In this document: one piece after another, positions 44,900 to 53,679 of the stretch
Position numbering within the stretch: the first letter of the stretch is position 1
Layout: each line of letters opens with the position of its first letter
Source: Loktanella salsilacus
GTDB lineage: Bacteria; Pseudomonadota; Alphaproteobacteria; Rhodobacterales; Rhodobacteraceae
Length of the DNA stretch: 64,000 nucleotides
Reading direction: 5' to 3'
Assembly: GCF_900114485.1 (NCBI RefSeq)
Contig: NZ_FOTF01000006.1
Location: forward strand, 124,001 to 188,000
Position numbers and translations under genes: made by a program
The notes under the pieces: generated by a model
Told to the model about the DNA's origin: nothing
Seen by the model: the letters and a program-made list of their open reading frames with translations, nothing else
Database searches by the model: none

Positions 44900-45592
44900 T
44901 TACGCGTTCCAGCGCGCCTCGTTCTGCTGGATGGCGGCAATGCGCAGGGCGGTTTTGGGATGGCTCAGCATCCAAGCAGGCGTGCCTTTACCTGCGGTTC
45001 CGGTCAGGTGCTCTAGCTTGTGAAATAACGACTGCTGCGGCGCTGTGCCGATCCCGCATTTCACAAGTAGGGCAGAGGCATAGGCATCCGCCTCAAACTC
45101 GTCCGCGCGCGACAGCCGCGCGGCAAGCAGCGCCATCAGCCCGTTGCCGATCCAGCCGCCAATGCCCGGCAAAAACCGGTTCAGCACCATCGCAATCGCC
45201 GTGCGCATCGCGTTTTGCGCGGCGAAATCGGTCATGCGGCGGCGCGAATGGCCAAGGGCGACGTGCCCCAGTTCGTGCGCGATCACGCTGGCCAGCTCCT
45301 CTGCCGTGACTTCGCCTGCGCGGTAGCGATCAAAGAACCCGCGCGTGATGAAGATGCGGCCATCCGGCGCGGCAAGGCCGTTCACCATCGCGACCTCGTA
45401 AATGTGCACCTTGATCCGTTTGATATCCAGCGCCTGCGCCATCCGGTCCGTCAAGGCGCGCAGGCGCGGATCAGCCAGTTCGGTGGATGCACCGTCAAGC
45501 TCTCGCCGCGTGCGCCACGCAGAAAAGTGGTACAGCGCAAGGCCGTAAGCAAGGGCGAGCAGGATGGGGGTAAACTTGAGCATGTTACCCAT
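44900..45592 (-). CDS. M48 family membrane metallopeptidase
   Basis: This 230-residue zinc peptidase (start ATG 45592 or 45583) has an N-terminal membrane helix (FTPILLALAYGLALYHF) and the zinc motif VIAHELGHVALGH (HExxH) near residue 125. A third ligand glutamate is in RADEFEADAYA. It resembles HtpX/M48-type envelope quality-control peptidases. It ends the large minus-strand run and meets the PIN gene tail to tail. Confidence 0.88.
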   Translation of the reverse strand: MGNMLKFTPILLALAYGLALYHFSAWRTRRELDGASTELADPRLRALTDRMAQALDIKRIKVHIYEVAMVNGLAAPDGRIFITRGFFDRYRAGEVTAEELASVIAHELGHVALGHSRRRMTDFAAQNAMRTAIAMVLNRFLPGIGGWIGNGLMALLAARLSRADEFEADAYASALLVKCGIGTAPQQSLFHKLEHLTGTAGKGTPAWMLSHPKTALRIAAIQQNEARWNA

Positions 45593-45638
45593 ATGGGGGC
45601 ACAGCAGCGCAATTGCCAAGGCATCATGGCACCTTGCG

Positions 45639-46244
45639 TCAATCCGTAGCCATCACCGCCTTATGCCGCGCGCGCAGCAGCCACAGCCCCAGCAGTGTTA
45701 CTGCCGCTAGCGCAAGGATCAATCCCGACACATTGCCCATCAAAGACGTAAGTTCAGCAACCCGGTCCGCGAAACTATAGCCCAGCCCAACATAAAGGCT
45801 GACCCAGACGATTTCCCCGGCAATGCCCCACAGCGCAAAACGCAGCCACGAAAACTGCGTCAACCCGCTGACATAATTGATATACGGCCCCAGCGGTGCC
45901 ACCAACCAGCACGAGAAGAACACGCTCGACCCGCCCCAGCGGTTCATAAAGGCCTGCCCCTTGCGATGCATCGCTGCGCGTTTGGGCCGCGCAGCCAACC
46001 AGTCGCTGAGCCGCGTTCCCATGCCGCGCGCCAGCCAATAGCCGCTGTTGTCCCCCAGTACCGCGCCGGAAAAGGCTGCGATCATCACCGCCATCAGCGA
46101 CAAGTCCCCGGTCTGGGCAAAGCCGCCAGATGCCAGCATCAGCAAGGACGACGGCACAGGCAGCGCGAGGCAGGACAGGAAGGTCACGCAAAACAGGATC
46201 GGCACGCCGTAATCGGCGATCAGGGCAAGGGCGAGATCGCTCAT
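45639..46244 (-). CDS. DedA family inner-membrane protein
   Basis: This 201-residue DedA/SNARE-associated-type protein has about four to five hydrophobic segments (ADYGVPILFCVTFLSCLALPVPSSLLMLASG; landmarks PVPSSLLML and GDNSGYWLARGMG). The GxxxGYxxG-type and the CWLVAPLGPYINYVSGL segments match the family. DedA proteins aid phospholipid handling and membrane potential. It starts at ATG 46244, overlapping the upstream ORF stop by four bases. Confidence 0.88.
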   Translation of the reverse strand: MSDLALALIADYGVPILFCVTFLSCLALPVPSSLLMLASGGFAQTGDLSLMAVMIAAFSGAVLGDNSGYWLARGMGTRLSDWLAARPKRAAMHRKGQAFMNRWGGSSVFFSCWLVAPLGPYINYVSGLTQFSWLRFALWGIAGEIVWVSLYVGLGYSFADRVAELTSLMGNVSGLILALAAVTLLGLWLLRARHKAVMATD

Positions 46245-46612
46245 CTCTCGCGCTCTACCAGGGCGTTGCGCCAATCTGTGACAGCCGCGTCGATACGCAC
46301 CTGCAAGTCGTCCAGCGTCACGCCATTTTCTTTGGCAATCGCGTCCAGCGATTTGCGGCGCGGTTTTTGCGCGGGGTCCAGAAATAGCGCGGGAACAAAC
46401 ACCTCTGGCGGGATGTGGTAGGATTGGGCGACATAGCGCGGCGTCATCCACCCCGCGAGCGCCTGATCGCGGTGCGCAGGATCGTTCCAATACAGCGCCT
46501 GCGATAGCGTCTGAAACCCAAAGTACAGCAGCGCCACCACGGCAATGGCAAAAGCGATCAAGGCTGTTCGGTTATGCTGCCAAAGGTGGCGGATCATCAT
46601 GATACTATCCAT
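46241..46612 (-). CDS. small membrane-anchored conserved hypothetical protein
   Basis: This 123-residue protein (a start at ATG 46597 would give MIRHLWQHNRTAL) has one N-terminal membrane helix (LIAFAIAVVALLYFGFQTL) and a basic, helical C-terminal half (PRYVAQSYHIPPEVFVPAL and KPRRKSLDAIAKENGVTLDDLQVRI). It is translationally coupled to the DedA gene. No known domain is recognised. Confidence 0.72.
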   Translation of the reverse strand: MDSIMMIRHLWQHNRTALIAFAIAVVALLYFGFQTLSQALYWNDPAHRDQALAGWMTPRYVAQSYHIPPEVFVPALFLDPAQKPRRKSLDAIAKENGVTLDDLQVRIDAAVTDWRNALVERER

Positions 46613-46678
46613 GTGCGCGGCCTGATCGTTCTGATCATGCCAGTATAGAACGCAACAACAGGTTAAGTCCGCCGCAGC

Positions 46679-47863
46679 TTAGGTCAACAACTTCATCGCA
46701 GCGCCAATACCGCCAAGGGTCATGGGCTGCATCCGGCCGGGACCAAAGAGCTGCTGGATCATCTGGATCGATTGGGTGTGGCCCCAATAGTGTTCGGGCA
46801 GGGGATTGATCCAGACATGGGCGGGCCATTGCTGGCGCGCACGGTCCAGCCAGACCGCACCTGCCTCGGCGTTCCAATGTTCATTCGCGCCGCCGGGGCT
46901 GGCAATTTCATAGGGCGACATGCTGGCGTCGCCGACGAAAATGCATTTGTAATCAGAGCCATACTTGCGCAGCACATCCCAGGTTGGCGTCTGCGCGTTC
47001 CAACGGCGGCGGTTGTCGGTCCACACGCCTTCATACAGGCAGTTGTGGAAATAGAAGTGCTGCATGTGCTTGAATTCAGCGCGGGCGGCGCTGAACAACT
47101 CTTCCACCACCTTGACGTGCGGGTCCATGCTGCCGCCAATGTCTAAGAATAGCAGCACCTTAACCGCATTGCGCCGCTCTGGCCGGGTTTGCACGTCCAG
47201 ATAGCCATGTTCGGCCGTCTTTTGGATCGTGCCGTCCAGATCAAGCTCTTCTTCCGCGCCGTCCCGCGCCCATTTGCGCAGGCGCTTTAACGCGACTTTA
47301 ATGTTGCGAGTGCCAAGATCGACGGTGTCGTCCAGATCGCGGAATTCGCGTTTGTCCCAGACTTTCACAGCGCGCTGATGCCGGCTCTCGTTCTGGCCGA
47401 TCCGCACGCCTTCTGGATTGTAACCATAGGCGCCAAAGGGGGATGTGCCCGCTGTCCCAACCCATTTGCTGCCGCCCTGATGGCGCTCTTTTTGCTCGGC
47501 CAGCCGCTGCTTGAGCCGCTCCATCAACGCGTCAAAGCCGCCGGTCGCTTCGATTTCGGCCTTTTCTTCGGGGGTCAGGTGCTTTTCCGCCAGCTTTTCC
47601 AGCCAATCGGCGGGAATATCGACGGCGTCCATGACCTGTTGATCGCTGATTGCCTCTAACCCGGCAAAGCTGGCGGCAAAGGCGCGATCATAGCGGTCGA
47701 TGTGGCGTTCATCCTTGACCATGATCGTGCGGCCAAGGTGATAAAACGCGTCGACATCATAGGTCGCAAGGCCCGCTTTCATCCCCTCAAGGAACGCCAG
47801 AAACTCGCGGATCGACACCGGCACACCGTGGTTGCGCAGATTGTCAAAGAACCGCAGGAACAT
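46679..47863 (-). CDS. VWA-domain protein, CoxE-like
   Basis: This 394-residue protein has a C-terminal von Willebrand A domain with the MIDAS sequence DIGGSMD at residues 241-247 and a conserved HYFYFHNCLYEGVW-type segment (HFYFHNCLYEGVW here). The N-terminal half is helical. CoxE-like VWA proteins pair with MoxR ATPases in chaperone-type assembly or maturation of metalloenzymes and other complexes. The MoxR partner (49744-50589) is on the same strand about 1.9 kb upstream. Its ATG follows the stop of the small membrane gene immediately. Confidence 0.88.
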   Translation of the reverse strand: MFLRFFDNLRNHGVPVSIREFLAFLEGMKAGLATYDVDAFYHLGRTIMVKDERHIDRYDRAFAASFAGLEAISDQQVMDAVDIPADWLEKLAEKHLTPEEKAEIEATGGFDALMERLKQRLAEQKERHQGGSKWVGTAGTSPFGAYGYNPEGVRIGQNESRHQRAVKVWDKREFRDLDDTVDLGTRNIKVALKRLRKWARDGAEEELDLDGTIQKTAEHGYLDVQTRPERRNAVKVLLFLDIGGSMDPHVKVVEELFSAARAEFKHMQHFYFHNCLYEGVWTDNRRRWNAQTPTWDVLRKYGSDYKCIFVGDASMSPYEIASPGGANEHWNAEAGAVWLDRARQQWPAHVWINPLPEHYWGHTQSIQMIQQLFGPGRMQPMTLGGIGAAMKLLT

Positions 47864-48037
47864 CTAGGCGACGGCGGCGCGCTGCATGAAAACCAGCACG
47901 AACAGCCCGACAATGCCCAGCATAACCGCAAAGGCCGTGCCCCATTGCAGCATATCCATGACCGTGCCGCCGCGCTTTTTCGCGCGGATTGCGCCGATCA
48001 GGGCACCAATAATGATACCGCCAAGGGGAAAGATCAT
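47864..48037 (-). CDS. 57-residue membrane protein
   Basis: This short ORF gives MIFPLGGIIIGALIGAIRAK, then KRGGTVMDMLQWGTAFAVML and GIVGLFVLVFMQRAAVA (57 residues). It has two hydrophobic helices separated by a basic turn (RAKKRGG). Its stop codon is directly followed by the CoxE-like ATG, and its start is 19 bases past the DUF2927 stop. The tight packing supports it as a real gene in the operon. Confidence 0.75.
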   Translation of the reverse strand: MIFPLGGIIIGALIGAIRAKKRGGTVMDMLQWGTAFAVMLGIVGLFVLVFMQRAAVA

Positions 48038-48055
48038 CGGGTTGCGCCTTTGTCT

Positions 48056-49396
48056 CTAGGGGCGCAGCCCGCGGACTTCCGCCAGGCGAGCGCGCACATT
48101 TGCATCACTGCCAAAGCCGTATCGCGCCCATCCCAGACTGTCCACCCGCACCGCTTCGGCTGCGACACTGTCACCTTGCATGTCCAGCGCCTCGGCTTTG
48201 AACATCATCAAAAACGCAAGCAGGGCAGCGTTGTGGTGGCGCTGTGCGATAGGAATAGCGCTGTCGACAAGGCTAATCGTGCCTGCCGCATCGCCCGCAG
48301 ATAGGGTGAAAGCGGCCTTTTGCACCGCGATATGGGCGCGGTGAATTTGCAGCGATGGCGAGGTGCTATAGATCTGGTCGGCCCGGTTAAACGCGGCCAG
48401 CGCAGCGGATGCATTCACGCCAACCTGCAAACGGCCCATCGCGTAATAAGAGAACCCTTCGCGGGTGCCGCCCCACCTGAATTGCTGCGCCATATTCACG
48501 GCGCGCTCTGCCGACTGACGCCGCGTCCCAGCAGAGGCATTGGTTAGCGCCGCTTCAATCGCGGAAATCCATTCGCGCGATGTGTCTGGAAAGACTCCGG
48601 TGCCGCCGCGCTGGCCCGCCGGGTTCAGCCGCGCCAGCACTGGCGCAATCACGTCTGATGCTTGCTGCCGGCTCATGCCGCTGTGCATTTCGGGCGCATA
48701 GGTCGCGCGCAGGATCAACATGTCAAAACCGGTCAGAACGGCGTGAATGTTGTCGTCATTAAAGACCGAGTCGGGCAGGCGGTACAGATCGTTGAGTGGC
48801 CCCAGCGCTTGGGCCAATTCTTCGTGCAGGCAATCGCGGATTTCCTGCGGAGCTGCTTCGGCGGGGATAAAGATCGCAGCCTTTGTACGGGTCTGCAGCG
48901 CGGTCCAGTCGACGGCGCTGGTCTTGCGCATGGCAAGGTATTCGTCCCAGTTGCGCACATTTGGCACAACGAAACAGGCCGCATTCGGCACCGCGCGCTG
49001 CAAGGCTTTTTGCGGCACGGTCTGCACGATGATATTGGCATCGGCCTGATCGGTGCGACTAATCGGGATCGCCGCCTCTTTGCGCAAACGGCCCAGCAAC
49101 GATTCTAGATCAGCGATCAGTGTGGCTGGCGCCCCCGGTGCGACGCGGACGCTGATCGGTCCCTCAAAACGCGACATGGCCGCGATAGCGCGGCCGCTTT
49201 CTAGGCGAAACGACAGGTCCAAAAAGTCCTGTCCCATTTCGGGATTATTGCGCGTGACTGGCACGACATAGTTGTCTGTGAACCCGCGCATCGCTGGCAG
49301 CGCACTGGCGGTCGCGCCGCGTGTCGGCGGGGCCGCAGGAGCAGGAGAGCAAGACGCCAGCAGCGCCGCCATCATAAAGGTAGACGCGCGGTTCAT
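48056..49396 (-). CDS. DUF2927 family lipoprotein
   Basis: This 446-residue protein has a lipoprotein signal (lipobox LLASC, cysteine near residue 16), so it is probably anchored outside the inner membrane. DUF2927 signature segments are CLHEELAQALGPLNDLYRLPDSVFNDDNIHAVLTGFDML (landmarks CLHEELAQALGP and PDSVFNDDNIHAV) with HExxQ-like HEELAQ. The C-terminal ~170 residues look like helical repeats (AERAVNMAQQFR, FSYYAMGRLQVG, FLMMFKAEALDMQG). The function is not known. Confidence 0.85.
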   Translation of the reverse strand: MNRASTFMMAALLASCSPAPAAPPTRGATASALPAMRGFTDNYVVPVTRNNPEMGQDFLDLSFRLESGRAIAAMSRFEGPISVRVAPGAPATLIADLESLLGRLRKEAAIPISRTDQADANIIVQTVPQKALQRAVPNAACFVVPNVRNWDEYLAMRKTSAVDWTALQTRTKAAIFIPAEAAPQEIRDCLHEELAQALGPLNDLYRLPDSVFNDDNIHAVLTGFDMLILRATYAPEMHSGMSRQQASDVIAPVLARLNPAGQRGGTGVFPDTSREWISAIEAALTNASAGTRRQSAERAVNMAQQFRWGGTREGFSYYAMGRLQVGVNASAALAAFNRADQIYSTSPSLQIHRAHIAVQKAAFTLSAGDAAGTISLVDSAIPIAQRHHNAALLAFLMMFKAEALDMQGDSVAAEAVRVDSLGWARYGFGSDANVRARLAEVRGLRP

Positions 49397-49743
49397 GATG
49401 CCGTCGCCCCCGCATCGCTGTTATTGCAATACAAACCGGCGGGCCGCGCAGAAGCAGCTACCAGTGTCACCAAACAACAGCGCATAGCGGGCAGCAAATG
49501 TGCCTGAGTCAAAATCGCTCTCCTCTTTACGTACAAATCCTGTGTGCAGCAGGACTGCGTTATCTTCGCGCCTAGATTGCGGCATTGCCGTGGAATTACG
49601 CTTAAGGGCGGCTTTCGTAAGGCCGGACCGCAGTCGCGAATCGAGTCCACGGCACCGATTCTTGCCTCATTGATAGCAGAGCTTGCGGCAAAGGCGCGGT
49701 GATTTGTGCGCCCCGCGGGCAGGGCGCACCGTATCTATCGGTC
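49397..49743. other. intergenic stretch between moxR and the DUF2927 gene
   Basis: No convincing gene. A minus-strand frame ends with TGA inside the DUF2927 ATG and would encode a 30-85 residue Cys-rich peptide with no recognisable feature. A hairpin GTGCGCCC...GGGCGCAC (49706-49729) follows moxR. The promoter of the DUF2927-VWA unit must lie here. Confidence 0.4.
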
Positions 49744-50589
49744 TTAGCGGGCGCTGCGGGCCATAAACGCAAGGCGTTCAAACAAATGAACATCCTGTTC
49801 ATTTTTCAGCAGCGCGCCATGCAAACGGGGCAGGGCGTTTTTCGAATCGCGCCGCAGATCCTCTGGCGAAAGGTCCTCTGCCAGCAGCAGTTTGAGCCAG
49901 TCCAGCACCTCTGACGTGGACGGCTTTTTCTTCAACCCTGCCGTGTCGCGCAACTCGTAAAACTGCGTCAAAGCGGTCGTCAGCAGGGCATCTTTGATCC
50001 CCGGATGATGCACGGCGACAATTTTGCGCATCGTGTCGATGTCAGGAAAACGGATGTAGTGGAAAAAGCAGCGCCGCAAAAAGGCGTCTGGCAGTTCCTT
50101 TTCGTTGTTGGACGTGATGATCACGATGGGCCGCACGGCGGCGCGCACCGTCTCGCCTGTTTCGTAGACGTGGAATTCCATCCGGTCGAGCTCTTGCAGC
50201 AGATCGTTCGGAAATTCGATATCGGCCTTGTCGATCTCGTCGATCAGCAGCACGGACCGCTGTTTGGCCGTAAAGGCCTGCCACAGTTTGCCGCGTTTGA
50301 TATAGTTGGCGACGTCATTGACGCGTTCGTCGCCAAGCTGGCTATCGCGCAGCCGGCTGACGGCGTCGTATTCATACAGGCCCTGCTGCGCGCGGGTCGT
50401 GGATTTGATGTGCCATTCGATCATCGGCATATTCAGTGCTGCGCTGACTTGTCGCGCCAGCTCTGTCTTGCCGGTGCCGGGCTCGCCCTTAACCAGCAAA
50501 GGGCGCTGCAAGGTGATCGCCGCATTCACGGCCATCGTCAGATCATCGGTCGCGACATAGGCGTCGGTGCCAGTAAAGGCTTGGGTCAT
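49744..50589 (-). CDS. MoxR family AAA+ ATPase
   Basis: This 281-residue MoxR ATPase has Walker A GEPGTGKT (residues 35-42) and Walker B VLLIDEIDKAD near residue 105. The MoxR insertion and the SNNEKELPDAFLRRCFFHYI motif with the arginine finger are also visible. MoxR proteins act as chaperones with VWA partners such as the CoxE-like protein here. ATG 50589 is preceded by AGGAG with a six-base gap. Confidence 0.93.
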   Translation of the reverse strand: MTQAFTGTDAYVATDDLTMAVNAAITLQRPLLVKGEPGTGKTELARQVSAALNMPMIEWHIKSTTRAQQGLYEYDAVSRLRDSQLGDERVNDVANYIKRGKLWQAFTAKQRSVLLIDEIDKADIEFPNDLLQELDRMEFHVYETGETVRAAVRPIVIITSNNEKELPDAFLRRCFFHYIRFPDIDTMRKIVAVHHPGIKDALLTTALTQFYELRDTAGLKKKPSTSEVLDWLKLLLAEDLSPEDLRRDSKNALPRLHGALLKNEQDVHLFERLAFMARSAR

Positions 50590-50814
50590 TCGCATCTCCT
50601 GTCTTTGGCGCAGGGTGTGGTGTTGCCCTGCGGGGGGCAAGTGTTATTCCTAGTTTACCAAGGGTTAATTTTAGATCGAATTGGTATGTATCACTGCTGT
50701 TTAGGGGGGTGACAGACTCGCCCGATGGGGGTAAACGGACGCCAATCTAGGGGAGTTTGCCAGATGTCCGGAGTTACCGCCGTTAAAGTATCTGGCGCAA
50801 GTGGGGACACCAAT

Positions 50815-51237
50815 ATGAAAGCAGAGACCTTCCTGCCGGACAATTATACGCCGGCCGAAGACGAGCCATTCATGAACGAGCGTCAGGTCGAATATTTCCG
50901 ACGCAAACTGCTCAACTGGAAATCCGACCTGATGGAAGACACCCGCGACACCGTCGCCGGTATGAAGGATCAGACCCGTAACATTCCTGACGTGGCCGAC
51001 CGCGCCTCTGAAGAAACGGATCGGTCGCTTGAACTGCGCACCCGCGATCGTCAGCGCAAGCTGGTGTCCAAGATCGACGCCGCCCTGCGCCGCATCGACG
51101 AAGGCGAATTTGGCTACTGCTCTATGACCGGCGAGCCGATCAGCCTGAAGCGTCTGGACGCACGTCCCATCGCCACGATGTCGCTAGAAGCGCAGGAACG
51201 CCATGAGCGCCGCGAAAAAGTGCACCGCGACGACTGA
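50815..51237 (+). CDS. dksA: RNA polymerase-binding transcription factor DksA, single-cysteine type
   Basis: DksA (140 residues from ATG 50815; ATG 50764, with GGGGAG before it, would give 157) works with ppGpp on RNA polymerase. The coiled-coil tip motif is PDVADRASEE (D-x-A-D-x-A type). Of the four zinc-finger cysteines of E. coli only one remains (FGYCSMTGEP); the C-terminal pair reads ATMSLEAQE. DksA of Rhodobacter sphaeroides is also a one-cysteine form that still works, so this is normal for the family rather than damage. Confidence 0.88.
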   Translation: MKAETFLPDNYTPAEDEPFMNERQVEYFRRKLLNWKSDLMEDTRDTVAGMKDQTRNIPDVADRASEETDRSLELRTRDRQRKLVSKIDAALRRIDEGEFGYCSMTGEPISLKRLDARPIATMSLEAQERHERREKVHRDD

Positions 51238-51241
51238 TCAG

Positions 51242-52342
51242 ATGATTGCCCATTCCCATGTCGCCGTCATTGGCGGCGGCATAGGCGGATTGTCCACGGC
51301 GCTGGCCCTTGCGATGCAGGGGGCCAGCGTTGTTGTTTACGAACAGGCCCCCGCAATTGCAGAGGTCGGCGCAGGTCTGCAAATCACCCCCAACGGCGCG
51401 CGTGTTCTGAACTGGCTTGGCTTGACCGAGGCGCTGGAGGCTGCCGGTTTGCCCGCCCAGGCCGTGGTGCCGATGGACGGGCTAACAGGGCGCGCAGTCA
51501 CGCGCTTTGATCTGTCCGCGCAGGACCCGGCGTACCACTTTGTCGCGCGGTCCGATCTTATCGATATGCTCGCGACGGCCTGCCACCGGCGCGGTGTCCA
51601 GATCGTGCTGAACCACTGCGCCGAAGACCTGCCAGAGGCTGATTTGGTCATCGGGGCTGACGGCATCCGGTCTGTGACGCGGGGCATGCTTAACGGCTCT
51701 GCTGCGCCCAAATTTACCGGCCAAGTCGCTTGGCGTGCTGTGATCAAGGCAGAGGCCGCGCCTGAGGCCCGCATCTGGATGCTGCCGCGCCGCCACGTCG
51801 TGACCTATCCGCTGCCCGGCGGGCGGCTGAATATCGTGGCCGTGCAAGAACGCAGCGACTGGGCCGACGAAGGCTGGCACCACCCGGACGAGCCCGCGCA
51901 TCTGCGCGAGGCTTTTTCTGACGGCTGCGGTGCGTTGCAATACATCCTGATGCAGGTTGAAAATCCGAACCTTTGGGGCTTGTTCCAGCATCCCGTCGCG
52001 CCGGTGTGGGTGACGGACCGCGTCGCCCTCGTCGGTGACGCTGCCCATCCAACGCTGCCCTTTTTGGCGCAGGGGGCAAATCTGGCATTAGAAGACGCTG
52101 CGGTTCTGGCGCGCCAGCTTGCGCTGCATGGGTTAGCTGCTGGCCTGCCGCGGTACCAAGCGTTGCGCCAACCCCGCGTGCGCCGTGCGATTACAGCCGC
52201 CAGTGCCAATGCCGGAAACTACCACCTGCGCGGCGCGCGCCGCCGGGTCGCGCATCTGGGACTAAAGGGGTTGGGGCTCGTCGCGCCGGGGGCCTTCATT
52301 GGCCGGATGGACTGGCTTTACGGTTATGACGCAACGGCTTAG
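51242..52342 (+). CDS. FAD-dependent monooxygenase (salicylate hydroxylase-type)
   Basis: This 366-residue FAD-binding monooxygenase has the dinucleotide motif VIGGGIGGLSTALAL near the start, EVGAGLQITPNGARVL, the DG motif LVIGADGIRSVTR near residue 140, and the GD motif VALVGDAAHPTLPFLAQGA near residue 265. It would hydroxylate an aromatic or related substrate with NAD(P)H. The substrate cannot be read. It begins four bases after the dksA stop. Confidence 0.85.
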   Translation: MIAHSHVAVIGGGIGGLSTALALAMQGASVVVYEQAPAIAEVGAGLQITPNGARVLNWLGLTEALEAAGLPAQAVVPMDGLTGRAVTRFDLSAQDPAYHFVARSDLIDMLATACHRRGVQIVLNHCAEDLPEADLVIGADGIRSVTRGMLNGSAAPKFTGQVAWRAVIKAEAAPEARIWMLPRRHVVTYPLPGGRLNIVAVQERSDWADEGWHHPDEPAHLREAFSDGCGALQYILMQVENPNLWGLFQHPVAPVWVTDRVALVGDAAHPTLPFLAQGANLALEDAAVLARQLALHGLAAGLPRYQALRQPRVRRAITAASANAGNYHLRGARRRVAHLGLKGLGLVAPGAFIGRMDWLYGYDATA

Positions 52343-52650
52343 GGCCAGTTGCGGCCCGTCTCTGCTGTGGCGCGTTCCAGCACAGTCATGGTGACATAGT
52401 CCACGCGGTAGACGTCCCGTTCTATCCTGAAATACACCCAGCCATCCTGCGCAGGTGGCAGGCCGTACCAGCGGGCATCCATGACCATGGAATATTGGCC
52501 CTTTTGAATGACCTCTCCAATCGTGACCGGAGGCGGCGATTTTTTAACCGGGACTGACACGCAGGCCCCGGCTGCTGCCATACGGCATTGCGCCTGTGCA
52601 GGTGCCGCTGCGACCGTAAGATATATGAAAAACAATAACTTACGGTGCAA
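52339..52650 (-). CDS. small exported protein, RcnB-like end
   Basis: This 103-residue protein has a signal peptide (LLFFIYLTVAAAPAQA, AQA cleavage). The conserved end GLPPAQDGWVYFRIERDVYRVDYVTMTVL resembles the C-terminus of RcnB-type periplasmic proteins. Resemblance is short, so the family call is tentative. It overlaps the monooxygenase stop by four bases, convergent. Confidence 0.6.
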   Translation of the reverse strand: MHRKLLFFIYLTVAAAPAQAQCRMAAAGACVSVPVKKSPPPVTIGEVIQKGQYSMVMDARWYGLPPAQDGWVYFRIERDVYRVDYVTMTVLERATAETGRNWP

Positions 52651-52658
52651 AGCTTATC

Positions 52659-53438
52659 CTATGCCGCTAGGTCGACCCAAACAGGGACATGATCACTCGG
52701 TTTTTCCCGCCCGCGCAGGTCTTTTTCGATATAGCAATCGCGCATCAGGTCGGCGCATTGCGGTGTCATCAGTATGTGATCAATGCGGATGCCGTCGTTT
52801 TTGTTCCACGCACCCGCCTGATAATCCCAAAAAGAATAATGCCCCGGCCCACTGGTGCGGGCGCGGAATCCTTCGGTGAACCCAAGGTTTACGATCCGGC
52901 GAAACGCGGCGCGGCTGTCAGGGCGAAACAGGGCATCCTCGCGCCACGCATCGGGGCGGGCGGCGTCTTCGGCCTGCGGAATAATATTATAGTCGCCCGC
53001 CATCAAAGCGGGCATTTCCTGCGTCAGCAGGTCCTTGGCGCGGGCGTGAAGCCGGTCCATCCAGGCAAGTTTGTAGTCAAACTTTGGCCCGGGTGCAGGA
53101 TTGCCGTTCGGCAGATACAACCCGCACAGCCGCACCGCGACGTCGCCGACGACCGTCGCCTCGATCCAGCGGGCTTGCTCGTCTTCGTCGTCACCGGGCA
53201 GCCCGCGAGTGACGTCTTCCAGCGGAAGCTTGGACAAAATGGCGACGCCGTTGAACCCCTTTTGTCCGTGGGTCTCAACATTATAGCCAAGGTCTTCGAT
53301 GATTTGTCGGGGAAAGCCGTCGTCGACGGATTTGATTTCCTGCAGCAGCGCCACATCAGGGGCGCTGTCTTGCAGCCATGTCGTCAGCTCTTCGATACGT
53401 GCTTTGACGCCATTAATGTTGAAAGTCGCAATTTTCAT
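52659..53438 (-). CDS. xth: exodeoxyribonuclease III / AP endonuclease
   Basis: This ExoIII-type enzyme (259 residues) repairs abasic sites and 3' blocked ends. It has MKIATFNINGVKARI at the start with the metal-binding Asn, LLQEIKSVDDGFP with the catalytic Glu, GDYNI, then FWDYQAGAW, IDHILMTP and SDHVPVWVDL, which hold the remaining catalytic residues. ATG 53438 is the family start. Confidence 0.95.
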   Translation of the reverse strand: MKIATFNINGVKARIEELTTWLQDSAPDVALLQEIKSVDDGFPRQIIEDLGYNVETHGQKGFNGVAILSKLPLEDVTRGLPGDDEDEQARWIEATVVGDVAVRLCGLYLPNGNPAPGPKFDYKLAWMDRLHARAKDLLTQEMPALMAGDYNIIPQAEDAARPDAWREDALFRPDSRAAFRRIVNLGFTEGFRARTSGPGHYSFWDYQAGAWNKNDGIRIDHILMTPQCADLMRDCYIEKDLRGREKPSDHVPVWVDLAA

Positions 53439-53490
53439 AAGCCGCCCCAATTTTTCGCCACGCTAACGGTGGCGACGGCGCGGCACAAGA

Positions 53491-53604
53491 TCAGCGGTCG
53501 TCGCGCACGCGAACCGGGATGCGCACCGGCTGCTCTGCAACCTGGCCTGCTGCGGCAGCAGCTGCGATTCCGGCAAGAATGGTGATGGCGATGATGGCAG
53601 TCAT
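53491..53604 (-). CDS. 37-residue single-pass membrane peptide
   Basis: A short ORF has one hydrophobic helix (MTAIIAITILAGIAAAAAAG) and a basic tail (EQPVRIPVRVRDDR). It has a purine-rich ribosome site (GGAGACC just before the ATG, weak). It lies alone between xth and the erpA-like gene. Plausible small membrane protein. Function unknown. Confidence 0.55.
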   Translation of the reverse strand: MTAIIAITILAGIAAAAAAGQVAEQPVRIPVRVRDDR

Positions 53605-53679
53605 GGCGGTCTCCGTCTGGTCAGTTATTACTGTAACAACATTATGGCGTGAAAGATAGTTCCACGATGTCGCATCACA

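Noticed and set aside
49393-49650. 85-codon minus-strand ORF coupled to the DUF2927 start
   Set aside because: Cys-rich unstructured sequence with no family; only the ATGA overlap supports it.
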